A DNA stretch of 64,000 bases from NCBI RefSeq assembly GCF_023498005.1, contig NZ_CP097289.1, positions 6,076,001-6,140,000 on the forward strand, read 5' to 3'. A model generated the notes under the pieces. The model saw only the letters and a list, made by a program, of their open reading frames with translations. It did no database searches and was not told the origin of the DNA. The position numbers and the translations under genes were made by a program. Source of the stretch: Streptomyces durmitorensis. GTDB lineage: Bacteria; Actinomycetota; Actinomycetes; Streptomycetales; Streptomycetaceae. Shown one piece after another: positions 17,755 through 25,831 of the stretch; the first letter of the stretch is position 1; each line of letters opens with the position of its first letter.

Positions 17755-19440
17755 ATGCTTCAGAAAGCCGTCAAAATTGGGCATTCTTCGCATGTGGTGA
17801 CCTTGGACGTACGGCCTCAACTGCTCGACGCACTCTCCGCCCTGCGCGAGCGTGTCGCCGCCGCACGCTTTCCGCTCCCCCTGGCGGGGGCGCCACGCGC
17901 GCGTGCCAACCGGGACGAGCTCCTCGCCCAGCTCGACGACTACTTGGTGCCCCGCCTGCGCGCCCCCGAAGCGCCCCTGCTCGCCGTGATCGGGGGATCG
18001 ACCGGGGCGGGCAAGTCCACCCTGGTGAACTCCCTCGTGGGGCGGCAGGTCAGCGAGGCGGGGGTGCTGCGGCCGACGACCCGGACGCCGGTCCTCGTAT
18101 GCCATCCGGAGGATCATCACTGGTTCGCCGGAATGCGCGTACTGCCCGACCTCACGCGCGTGTGGGTGCCTCGTCCCGAGCCCCTGGACGGCGAGGACGA
18201 CGAGGGCGACGGGTGCGAGGATCTGCTGGCCATCGGGCCCGACGGCGAGCGTGCGCTGCGCATCGAGACCGCGGAGACCCTGCCGCAGGGGCTCGCGCTC
18301 CTGGACGCCCCCGACGTCGACTCGCTCGTCTCCGACAACCGGATCCTCGCCGCCGAGCTGATCTCCGCCGCCGACGTCTGGGTCATGGTGACCACCGCGT
18401 CCCGGTACGCGGACGCCGTGCCCTGGCATCTGCTGCGTACCGCCAAGGAGCACGACGCCACCCTCGTCACCGTCCTCGACCGGGTGCCGCACCAGCTGGT
18501 GGCCGAGGTGTCGCGGCAGTACGGAGCGCTGCTCGCCAAGGCGGGCCTCGGCGATGTGCCGCGCTTCACGGTGCCCGAGCTGCCCGAGTCCGCGGGCGGC
18601 GGCGGGCTGCTTCCGTCCACCGCCGTCGCGCCGCTGCGGGCCTGGCTCACCCACCGGTCCCAGGAGCCCCACGCCCGCGCGCAGGCCATCGCACGGACGG
18701 CACTCGGCGTCATCCAGTCCCTCAACGTGCGGGTCCCGGAGCTCGCGGGCGCCGTCGCCACCCAGTACGCGGCCGCGCTGCGGCTCACCTTCGCCGTCGA
18801 CGAGGCGTACGAACACGAGCACGCGCGCGTGCGGGAGCGATTGCAGGACGGGGCCGTCCTCGCGGGTGACGCGCTGAAGCGGTGGCGCAGCTACCCGCTG
18901 GACTGCGGCGCGGGCGAACTCCTCGACGCCGTCTCCGAGAGCCTGGAGGCGCTGCTGCTGTGCGCGGTGACCGCCGCCGACGAGCGGATCGACGAGGCGT
19001 GGCGGCGCGAGCCCGCGGCGGCCGCTCCCGGCCTCGGCGACCGCGACCGGGACGCCGAGAGCGCCGAGCACCGCATCGGGATGGCGGTACGGCGCTGGCG
19101 GCGCGTCCTGGAGGAGTACGCCGAGGACGAGGTCCGCGGGCTCGACAAGATCGACAAGAACTTCGTGCCCGACCCCGAGGTCGTCTCCGCCCTGCTCGCC
19201 ACGGCCCTGCTCGGCGGAGCCCGCGGCCGCTCGGCGGGCGAGACGCTCGCCGAGCGGATCGGCGCCCAGGGCGCGCTCCGGCTGCGGGACCGGGGCGGAC
19301 GCCTGCTCACCACCTACCTGGACAACGTCCTGGGCGCCGAGCGCGAGCGACGCCTCGCCCCCCTCGACACCCTCGACGTGAACCCCGAACCCCAGGCCGA
19401 TCTGATCGCCGCGCTGTCCGTACTGCAGAAGGAGAGGTGA
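17755..19440 (+). CDS. dynA: Dynamin-like GTPase DynA (soluble partner)
   Basis: A 561-residue GTPase of the bacterial dynamin type. P-loop GGSTGAGKS is at residues 80-88, followed by a switch region [10 protein letters not shown], the G3-like LLDAPDVDS, and long helical regions without clear membrane spans. ATG 17755 was chosen; an upstream in-frame ATG at 17677 has no support. The next gene encodes a second GTPase with C-terminal membrane segments, and ssbB follows. From memory, this matches the dynA-dynB operon of Streptomyces, whose products stabilise FtsZ ladders during sporulation septation, with DynA depending on DynB for membrane recruitment. The GTPase family is clear; the name relies on synteny. 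Confidence 0.8.
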   Translation: MLQKAVKIGHSSHVVTLDVRPQLLDALSALRERVAAARFPLPLAGAPRARANRDELLAQLDDYLVPRLRAPEAPLLAVIGGSTGAGKSTLVNSLVGRQVSEAGVLRPTTRTPVLVCHPEDHHWFAGMRVLPDLTRVWVPRPEPLDGEDDEGDGCEDLLAIGPDGERALRIETAETLPQGLALLDAPDVDSLVSDNRILAAELISAADVWVMVTTASRYADAVPWHLLRTAKEHDATLVTVLDRVPHQLVAEVSRQYGALLAKAGLGDVPRFTVPELPESAGGGGLLPSTAVAPLRAWLTHRSQEPHARAQAIARTALGVIQSLNVRVPELAGAVATQYAAALRLTFAVDEAYEHEHARVRERLQDGAVLAGDALKRWRSYPLDCGAGELLDAVSESLEALLLCAVTAADERIDEAWRREPAAAAPGLGDRDRDAESAEHRIGMAVRRWRRVLEEYAEDEVRGLDKIDKNFVPDPEVVSALLATALLGGARGRSAGETLAERIGAQGALRLRDRGGRLLTTYLDNVLGAERERRLAPLDTLDVNPEPQADLIAALSVLQKER

Positions 19441-19445
19441 CCGCG

Positions 19446-21422
19446 GTGACTGCCGTCACTGATCACACCGAGCACGAGCGTGAGCGCGAACACGAGCGTG
19501 AGCGCGAACACGGGCGTGAGCGCGAACACGGGCGTGAGCGCGAACATGGGCGTGAGCGCGACGAGCTCTCCGACGGGCCGCCGAAGGCGCCCGAGAGCGC
19601 TGCCGGAGACGACAGCGCCCGTAGCGGCTCCGAAGGCGTCTGGGACGACGGGCTGATCGCGCGTCGCGGCGGTGCGGCTGCCGGGCGCGGTGGGGCCACT
19701 GAGGGGCCGGGGGGCGGCGCTGACGCGTATGCCCCGGCGGGGACTCCGTCCGAGGCGCCGTCCAGTACGCCATCCGGTGCTCCCTCCGGTACCTCGTCCG
19801 GTGTCTCCACCGCGTACGAAGGGCCCTTGCGCGCCCGTCTCGACGCCCTGCGCGAGCTCGTCGGGCTCTCCCGCACCCGGCTCGACAGCGCCACGCTCGC
19901 CGAGGCGGGGCGGGTCCTCGACGAGGCCGCGGCCCGGCGCAGGCTCTCCGGCAGGCACACCGTCGTCGCCATCGCGGGCGCCACGGGGAGCGGCAAGTCG
20001 ACGCTGTTCAACGCCCTGGCCGGGGTGACGATCTCGGAGACAGGCGTGCGCAGGCCGACCACGGCGGCCCCCATCGGCTGCAGCTGGACCGACGGCGCCG
20101 CCGGGCTCCTCGACCGGCTCGGCATCCCCGGACGGCTGCGCAGGCGCCCGCTGCAGGGGCCGGACGCGGCCACCCTGGAGGGGCTCGTCCTGATCGACCT
20201 GCCCGACCACGACTCGGCGGTCGGTGAGCACCGCGCGCACGTGGACCGGATCCTCGAACTCGTCGACGCGGTCATCTGGGTCGTCGACCCCGAGAAGTAC
20301 GCCGACGCGATGCTGCACGAGCGCTATCTGCGACCCATGGCGGGCCACGCCGAGGTCACGTTCGTCGTGCTCAACCAGGTGGACCGGCTCCCCGGCGACG
20401 CCGCCGACCAGGTGCTGGACGATCTGCGCCGACTGCTCGACGAGGACGGCATCGCCCTCGGCGAGCACGGCGAACCCGGTGCCACCGTGCTCGCCCTCTC
20501 CGCGCTGACCGGCGACGGGGTCGGTGAACTCCGCGACTCCTTGGGCCAGTTCACCAAGGAGCGGGGCGCCGCGGCCCGGCGGATCGCGGCCGACCTGGAC
20601 GCCGCCGCCGACCGGCTGTGGCCCGTGTACGCCGCCGGGGCCGGGGCGGGCGGGGGCCGGGGCGGGACGCGGATCGGGCTCAGCGAAGAGGCGCGCGAGG
20701 AGTTCGCCGACCGGCTCGCGGACGCGGTGGGCGCGGCGGCCGCGGGTCAGGCCGCCGAGCGGGCCTGGCGGCGCCACGCGGGCAAGGCGTGCGGGACTCC
20801 TTGGCTACGGCTGTGGCGGTGGTACGAGGCCCAGCGCGGACCGCAGAACTTCGGCTGGCCCGTGCCGCAGGCCCCGGCGGACGAGGAGGCCACGGCCCGG
20901 CAGCGCGTCGAGCACGCGGTGCGCACGGTGGCCGACGAGGCCGCTTCGGGGCTGCCCCAGCCCTGGGGGCAGGCCGTGCGGGAGGCGGCGGTGCGCGGTG
21001 CGGAGGGGCTGCCCGAGGCGCTCGACCAGCTGACGGTGCGGGCCGGGGTGCCGGAGGGCAGGCCGCCGCGTCCCGGGTGGTGGCCGGTCGCGGTCCTCGC
21101 CCAGGCGGCGATGACGATGCTCCAAGTCGTGGGCGGGCTCTGGCTGGTGGCGCAGATCATCGGCATCGCGGTGCCGAACCTCGGCGTGCCGGTGCTGCTG
21201 ATGCTGGCGGGCATCGTGGGCGGTCCCTGCGTGGAGTGGGGGAGCCGGATGGCGGCACGGGGGCCTGCGCGGCGCTACGGCCTGGACGCGGAACGGCGGC
21301 TGCGGGAGGCGGCTGCCGGGTGCGGGCGGGCGAGGGTGCTTGATCCGGTGGCGGCGGAGTTGCTGCGGTACCGGGAGGTTCGGGAGCAGTACGTGCGGGT
21401 GACGGGGGCGGCGGTGGGCTGA
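19446..21422 (+). CDS. dynB: Dynamin-like GTPase DynB (membrane partner)
   Basis: A 658-residue GTPase. Residues 1-110 are a disordered, charged Ala/Gly/Pro-rich stretch that begins with HERERE/HGRERE repeats. The P-loop GATGSGKST starts at residue 178, followed by RRPTTAAPIGCSW (switch I), LIDLPDHDS (G3) and VLNQVDRL (G4). Two hydrophobic segments lie near the C-terminus (WWPVAVLAQAAMTMLQVVGG and a second after it, about residues 540-590). GTG 19446 has GGAGAGG eight bases upstream; GTG 19437 would give a 4-bp overlap with dynA. Either way the genes are coupled. It is the presumed membrane anchor for DynA at sporulation septa. Confidence 0.8.
   Translation: MTAVTDHTEHEREREHEREREHGREREHGREREHGRERDELSDGPPKAPESAAGDDSARSGSEGVWDDGLIARRGGAAAGRGGATEGPGGGADAYAPAGTPSEAPSSTPSGAPSGTSSGVSTAYEGPLRARLDALRELVGLSRTRLDSATLAEAGRVLDEAAARRRLSGRHTVVAIAGATGSGKSTLFNALAGVTISETGVRRPTTAAPIGCSWTDGAAGLLDRLGIPGRLRRRPLQGPDAATLEGLVLIDLPDHDSAVGEHRAHVDRILELVDAVIWVVDPEKYADAMLHERYLRPMAGHAEVTFVVLNQVDRLPGDAADQVLDDLRRLLDEDGIALGEHGEPGATVLALSALTGDGVGELRDSLGQFTKERGAAARRIAADLDAAADRLWPVYAAGAGAGGGRGGTRIGLSEEAREEFADRLADAVGAAAAGQAAERAWRRHAGKACGTPWLRLWRWYEAQRGPQNFGWPVPQAPADEEATARQRVEHAVRTVADEAASGLPQPWGQAVREAAVRGAEGLPEALDQLTVRAGVPEGRPPRPGWWPVAVLAQAAMTMLQVVGGLWLVAQIIGIAVPNLGVPVLLMLAGIVGGPCVEWGSRMAARGPARRYGLDAERRLREAAAGCGRARVLDPVAAELLRYREVREQYVRVTGAAVG
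19473..19562 (+). repeat. Five tandem 18-bp units inside dynB
   Basis: Five contiguous 18-bp units (consensus CACGRGCGTGAGCGCGAA) encode H(E/G)RERE repeats in the N-terminal tail of DynB. The units differ at only a few bases, so copy number may vary between strains without a frameshift. Confidence 0.9.
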
Positions 21423-21607
21423 ACGGGGCGTTGCGCCGGGGCCCCGTTCGCATGGGGCGGCGCCCGTTCGGGTGAGGAAGTTTTCCACAACTGCCCGGTA
21501 GGCCACAGGACTCAGCGGGATTCTTCCGGCCGGTCCACTCTGAGATCGACGCCGCGGGACCGACCGCCGCGGCGGCGGAATCGGAGTGGACGAGGGAGGG
21601 GTTCGGC

Positions 21608-22027
21608 ATGAACGAGACCTTGGTGACGGTGGTGGGGAACGTGGCGACGACGCCGGTGTTCCGGGAGCTGCCCTCGGGGCCGGTGGCGCGGTTCCGGCTC
21701 GCGGTGACGGCGCGGTACTACGACGCGGTGCAGAACGTCTGGGCGGACGGGCACACCAACTTCTTCACGGTGTGGGCGAGGCGGGCGCTCGGCTCGAATG
21801 TGCAGGGGTCGCTGACGATCGGTGAACCCGTCATCGTGCAGGGGAAGTTGAAGGTGCGCGACGAGGAGCGGGGCGGCCAGCACTGGACGTCGGCGGACAT
21901 CGACGCGATCACCATCGGCCACGACCTCTCGCGCGGGACGGCGGCGTTCCGGCGCGTACTCAAGGCGAACGCGGCACTGACGGAACCGGCGGCGGCGCGC
22001 GAGCCGGAGCCAGAGCCGGTGGGGTGA
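21608..22027 (+). CDS. ssbB: Single-stranded DNA-binding protein, SsbB-type paralogue
   Basis: A 139-residue OB-fold protein opening MNETLVTVVGNVATTPVFRE, with ARFRLAVTARYYD and TNFFTVWARRALGSNV. It lacks the acidic DDDIPF-like C-terminal tail that recruits replication partners to the housekeeping SSB; it ends EPEPEPVG instead. In Streptomyces the paralogue SsbB, active in chromosome segregation during sporulation, is short and tail-less. I recall it lying next to the dynamin-like pair, as here. It has its own 185-bp upstream region. Confidence 0.82.
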   Translation: MNETLVTVVGNVATTPVFRELPSGPVARFRLAVTARYYDAVQNVWADGHTNFFTVWARRALGSNVQGSLTIGEPVIVQGKLKVRDEERGGQHWTSADIDAITIGHDLSRGTAAFRRVLKANAALTEPAAAREPEPEPVG

Positions 22028-22099
22028 TGGTCCGTCAGGCGGACGGTGGGCGGCCGCGGGCGGGCTGAGGGCGGCGGCGGGCCTCGGCGACCGAAGTGC

Positions 22100-22211
22100 G
22101 GCTTATCGGGGAGTGGGTGAGTGGATGCCCGAATGGGTTCCGTTGATTTGTCGATAAGCCCAGCTCGGAAAGGTTGTTGGCGATAACGATTCCGAGTCGG
22201 ATCGGTTATCG
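22100..22211. promoter_or_regulatory. Cluster of CGATAA/TTATCG inverted repeats
   Basis: GGCTTATCG at 22100-22108 is mirrored by CGATAAGCC at 22152-22160. A second imperfect palindrome follows (arms 22181-22195 and 22197-22211), with CGATAAC and GTTATCG at its outer ends. So the hexamer CGATAA occurs four times in 112 bp, between ssbB and the thioester-protein gene. This suggests operator DNA for an unidentified regulator. Confidence 0.45.
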
Positions 22212-22269
22212 AACGGCAGGACTGGGGACCGTGGTCTGCCGCGTCCCTAGGATGCCGAACGTAGCTAAC

Positions 22270-22317
22270 GGGGCAGTTGGTAGTGGATGCCACGCAGGTG
22301 GCAGGTGATTCTGCCCC
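22270..22317 (+). ncRNA. Candidate structured 5' leader of the thioester-protein gene
   Basis: An outer stem GGGGCAG/CTGCCCC (22270-22276 with 22311-22317) encloses an inner perfect stem TGCCAC/GTGGCA (22288-22293 with 22298-22303) with a GCAG loop. It lies about 65 bases before the GTG start. I do not recognise a riboswitch class. It could be a leader element or a DNA-level inverted repeat. Confidence 0.35.
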
Positions 22318-22380
22318 TTTCGATCTGCTGGCGGGATCACCCCCCTCGATGTGAACGGGTCCCGTCCGGAGGGGAATTCT

Positions 22381-23859
22381 GTGTCTTTTGCGCGTTCTGT
22401 GTTCGATGCGTTCTCTGCTCTCTCCGGGGGCCGCGCGTGCTCTGCGCCGTCCCGGCGGAGACGGGGCGCCGCGCGCCTCGCCGCGGTGACGCTGGCGACC
22501 GGGGCCGTCGCCGCGGGGGCGATAGCCACCGCGGGTCCTGCCGTGGCGGAAGAGGTTCCGCAGCACCGGGGCGGAGCCGTCGCGACGCTGGGCGGGCTCC
22601 AGACGTACGACCAGGCCGTCATCCGTGACAACGGGGCGAGCCAGCAGGTGCCCGCCGGACTCTTCGAGATGTCCGTGGACGGCGGCGGCACCCTGCAGAC
22701 GTACTGCATCGACATCCAGAACCCCACGCAGAAGGATGCGAAGTACCAGGAGACCCCCTGGAGCGGCACTTCGCTGAACGGCAACAGGAACGCGGGGAAG
22801 ATCCGCTGGATCCTCCAGCACTCCTACCCCCAGGTGAACGACCTCGCCGCGCTGGCCGGCAAGGCGGGCGCGCGGGCGCTGACCGAGCAGGAAGCCGCGG
22901 CCGGCACGCAGGTGGCGATCTGGCGCTACTCGGACGGCGCCGACGTCGAGGCGGCCAACCCGCAGGCGGAGAAGCTCGCGGACTACCTCTACAAGAACGC
23001 GCGCGCCTCGGCGGAGCCCAGGGCCTCGCTGACCCTCGACCCGCCCGCGGTCTCCGGACGCGTGGGGGAGCGGCTCGGTCCGGTCACCGTGCGGACGGAC
23101 GCGGACACTGTGTCCGTGACGCCGCCCGCGGACTCGGTGGCGAGCGGGGTGAAGGTGGTCGGCAAGGACGGCAAGGCCATCACCTCGGCGGTCAACGGCA
23201 GCCAGCTGTTCTTCGACGTCCCCAAGGACTCCGCGGACGGCTCCGCGGCACTGGCCGTCCAGGCGACGACCACGGTGCCGGTGGGCAGGGCCTTCGCCTC
23301 CGAGACCCGGAGCCAGACGCAGATCCTCGCGGGCTCCAGCGAGTCCACGGTCTCCGCGACGGCGAGCGCCACCTGGGCCAAGAAGGGCGCGATACCGGCG
23401 CTGTCCGCGGAGAAGAACTGCGCCAAGAGCGGCGTGGACATCACGGCGAGCAACCCGGGCGACCGGCCGTTCACCTTCCGCCTCATGGGCCTCAAGCACA
23501 CCATCGAGGCCGGCACGTCGCGCACGGTGACGATCCCGCTGCAGGAGGACCAGCCCTACGACTTCACGATCAAGGGACCGAACGGCTTCGAGAAGCGGTT
23601 CAAGGGCGTGCTCGACTGCCAGACCGAGGGCAGCACGATCGGCAACAAGACGGAGCCCGTAGCCGACCCGAGCCCCGCATCGGCGGGCGGCACCGGCACC
23701 GGCACGGGCGGCGGCGACCTCGCGGAGACGGGCGGATCCAGCGCGACGCCGATGATCGCGGCCATCGCGGTCCTCATGGTGGTGCTCGGCGCGGTGGCGA
23801 TGTTCCTGCTGCGCAAGAAGAAGGACCCGACGGCCACGGACGCACCGTCGGAGGACTGA
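22381..23859 (+). CDS. Sortase-anchored (LAETG) thioester-domain surface protein
   Basis: A 492-residue secreted protein. It has a Sec signal with an extended N-region (RRRRGAARLAAVTLATGAVA, cleavage probably after AVA near residue 56). A thioester domain follows, in which Cys109 (LQTYCIDIQ) and Gln177 (GTQVAIWRY) are the conserved pair that forms an internal Cys-Gln thioester. After beta-rich stalk domains come a Gly/Thr linker, LAETG at 447-451, a hydrophobic helix and an RKKK tail. LAxTG is the motif used by class E sortases. The start is GTG 22381, with GGAGGGG upstream. The thioester should let the protein bind covalently to an external amine. The target is unknown. Confidence 0.87.
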   Translation: MSFARSVFDAFSALSGGRACSAPSRRRRGAARLAAVTLATGAVAAGAIATAGPAVAEEVPQHRGGAVATLGGLQTYDQAVIRDNGASQQVPAGLFEMSVDGGGTLQTYCIDIQNPTQKDAKYQETPWSGTSLNGNRNAGKIRWILQHSYPQVNDLAALAGKAGARALTEQEAAAGTQVAIWRYSDGADVEAANPQAEKLADYLYKNARASAEPRASLTLDPPAVSGRVGERLGPVTVRTDADTVSVTPPADSVASGVKVVGKDGKAITSAVNGSQLFFDVPKDSADGSAALAVQATTTVPVGRAFASETRSQTQILAGSSESTVSATASATWAKKGAIPALSAEKNCAKSGVDITASNPGDRPFTFRLMGLKHTIEAGTSRTVTIPLQEDQPYDFTIKGPNGFEKRFKGVLDCQTEGSTIGNKTEPVADPSPASAGGTGTGTGGGDLAETGGSSATPMIAAIAVLMVVLGAVAMFLLRKKKDPTATDAPSED

Positions 23860-23863
23860 CCGG

Positions 23864-23882
23864 CGGCCCCCTTGCGGGGCCG
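23864..23882 (+). terminator. Terminator hairpin after the thioester-protein gene
   Basis: CGGCCCC (23864-23870) pairs with GGGGCCG (23876-23882) around a 5-nt loop, five bases after the stop codon. No U-tract follows. Confidence 0.6.
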
Positions 23883-24438
23883 TCACCCGTTCATGGCTCC
23901 ACCCGTGGCGTCCGTGCTGCTTCTTCGACGCCGAGGCAGGTGCGCGGTCCCAGAGACGTTGAAGATCTTTCTCGATGTCCTCGAAGGAGCCGTTCGCCAT
24001 CGGGGTGCCCTCCTCCAAGCGCTTGATCCGTCGATAGGCGCCGGCGAGCTCCTTCGCCATGCCGTCCAACTGCGCGAGTACGGGTGTCGAGGCGGTGAGC
24101 TGGGCTTCTGCGAACGCAGCATGATGGGCGTGCCGGGCTGCCTCCAGCTCATCCCGGGAGGCGTCCGTGACGTTGCCCAGACGGACGTCCCAGAGGTAGT
24201 TCATGAGTTGGATGCGGTAGCGCCGATAGGCGGCGTTGGTCGCGACATAGCAGGCTCGCCGCTCCGAGAGCCGAGCCTCTGCCTGGTCCCTGGCCCATTG
24301 GGCCCGCATGGCTTCCTGCTGGCGCTCGAACTGGCCCTCCTGCACACGACTCACGATGCGCTGGGAGAAGACGGGGGCCAGCAAGGTGCCCGTGACACCG
24401 GCGAGCGCAGCGATCAACGCGGTCAGACCATCCCCCAT
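23883..24438 (-). pseudogene. Membrane-anchored helical protein with degraded 3' end
   Basis: From ATG 24438 the frame reads MGDGLTALIAALAGVTGTLL, one N-terminal membrane segment. A highly charged helical tail (QFERQQEAMRAQWARDQAEA) follows to about residue 185. The frame has no stop at the expected place and would continue antisense through the whole thioester-protein gene to 21718. A one-base shift near the end would use the TGA at 23883-23885. I therefore call it a gene that has lost its native 3' end. It resembles the proteins at 27017-27442 and 35296-35832 in layout, and it lies beside the left copy of the direct repeat. Confidence 0.5.
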
Positions 24439-24540
24439 ACCTGCCCCCACAGGTCGCCCGGACGCACTTCGGACCTCGCTCTCATGATGCCCAGCAGGCA
24501 GACAGCTGGTGGGGGTTTTGGGCCGTCCGCGGGCCGTGCG

Positions 24541-24680
24541 AGGTTGCTCGGCAGCGCCCCATGCTGACAGCCGGTAGCGGGTCAACTACCCAAGTGGCCG
24601 GCGAATGTCCAGGTCATGGCCCCCCGGCCATACTGGTTTCCCCTGGTAGGTGGCCGTCAGGCAAGATGGGGTGTTTTTGC
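24541..24680. repeat. Left direct repeat of the accessory island
   Basis: By eye, 118 of 140 bases match 35881-36020 without gaps. The core 24607-24680 matches 69 of 74. Both copies keep a small hairpin beginning ATGGCC and ending GGCCAT. The right copy lies just before ettA; the left copy has no ettA behind it. The two bracket about 11.3 kb of accessory genes and could be att-like junctions or a duplicated leader. Confidence 0.85.
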
Positions 24681-24699
24681 CGAGCCTGATCATGCCAAC

Positions 24700-24736
24700 G
24701 GCCCCTGACCAGCGGGTTATCCGCTAACCAGGGGCC
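24700..24736. terminator. Imperfect 16-bp hairpin next to the left repeat
   Basis: GGCCCCTG...AGCGG (24700-24715) pairs with 24721-24736, apart from a 3x3 internal mismatch, around a GTTAT loop. It lies 20 bases inside the left direct repeat. It could end transcription at the island edge. Confidence 0.5.
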
Positions 24737-25228
24737 TCACGCTCCTCTCTGATGCCCGTCCGCCATCGCCCGTAGTCTGCTCCCCGAGTGCATCCCTGAA
24801 GTGCGAGGCCTGCTAGACGTCATTTCCGTTGGTGAGTCTGCAGTGGCGCATGAGGGCGGAGGCGGCGGAACCACCCGCTGGGACAACGTCGGTGGTTGCT
24901 CCAACGCCGACTGCTCGGCCTGCGCAGCAGTCATCACTTGAGACCGCCGCAAGATGCCGCCAACTGAAATGGCATCTCAGCAAGGGAGCTGCGCTGTCGG
25001 AGCTCGGGCAGGTCGCCACTCCATCTACGGGGTAGTGGGCGACGGGATCAGTTCGAATCAATCCGACCTGCGGCGTGATGGAGCGCGCTAGGATCCTCGC
25101 ACGATTTCCTCGGAGATCGCACGGCGACCGCGCAACCGAGGGCCCGGACCCATCATGTTCAGGTCAGTGCGGCGCAGATGTAACGACTGCAGCGCGTACA
25201 TGCTCAGCCCGACGCTCGCTGAGGGGAC
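24737..25228. other. Intergenic stretch with no convincing gene
   Basis: About 490 bp at the left end of the island. Reading frames are short and broken. On the minus strand a remnant frame interrupted by TAG at about 24812 runs to a TAA inside the hairpin at 24700-24736, the place where an integrase often ends beside an att site, but no recombinase motif can be read. GAGGGG at 25221-25226 is the ribosome site of the next gene. Confidence 0.5.
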
Positions 25229-25831
25229 ATGATGGACGATGTTTCAGGGCTACCTGAATTCTGGAAGGAGTTCAGTTCTCTGGGGCAAGAAGTTGATTAC
25301 TTTGTGACTGCCCGGCTGTTCGACGGAACACCTGCGGTGTGGCCACAAGAACTCAACTACATCAAATGGCGGCATTTGGTTGCAACCGAGCTAGACGTGG
25401 ACCCGATGGCTGTGCAACTGGTCGGAAGCGCACGTCTGGGTTACTCCATGAACCCGTATAAGAACTTCAGGAAATTCCACGAAGGCTCGGACTTGGACAT
25501 CGCGGTGATCTCACCAGAGCTGTTCGACAAGGCATGGGGTGAACTCCGAGAGATAATTGAGGACGAGCTCTTCGCCCAGAAGAAGAACTACCTGCGCAAG
25601 CTGGTTTTCGAGGAGTGCATCGCCCTTGACCTCGTGCTACCACGACTGTCCTTCGGCGAGCACTGGTCACGTTCCAGGGATCTCTTCATCCAGGACATCG
25701 GCGGAGCCTTCAGGAGCTGCGAGATCAATTACCGTCTATATCGCAACCATAGGTCACTTAGAAACTATCAGGTGAAAAGTGTGAGAATCGCGCGCGATCG
25801 CGCGATTGAGGAGGGCGTGCACCATGGCTGA
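25229..25831 (+). CDS. Nucleotidyltransferase-fold protein, coupled to a DUF262 gene
   Basis: A 200-residue protein with the polymerase-beta-type NTase signature. VGSARLGYS carries the GS pair at residues 66-67, SDLDIAV gives DxD at 88-90, and CIALDLVLP supplies a third acidic residue, Asp134. The catalytic triad therefore looks intact. It lacks the domains of CCA-adding enzymes and is too short for a canonical CBASS cyclase, so it may act on nucleotides, RNA or a partner protein. ATG 25229 or ATG 25232 follows GAGGGG. The last 8 bases overlap the start of the DUF262 gene. Codon use is visibly less GC-rich than in the flanking core genes, which suggests transfer. Confidence 0.72.
   Translation: MMDDVSGLPEFWKEFSSLGQEVDYFVTARLFDGTPAVWPQELNYIKWRHLVATELDVDPMAVQLVGSARLGYSMNPYKNFRKFHEGSDLDIAVISPELFDKAWGELREIIEDELFAQKKNYLRKLVFEECIALDLVLPRLSFGEHWSRSRDLFIQDIGGAFRSCEINYRLYRNHRSLRNYQVKSVRIARDRAIEEGVHHG

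Noticed and set aside
21718..24435. Minus-strand frame of more than 900 codons across the thioester-protein gene
   Set aside because: Most of it is antisense to a gene with signal peptide, thioester and LAETG motifs. Its composition (Arg/His/Asp-rich) is typical of a shadow frame. Only the part above about 23883 looks coding.
24813..25061. 82-codon minus-strand frame before the NTase gene
   Set aside because: No ribosome site, random-like composition, and ended by a TAG inside what looks like decayed sequence.
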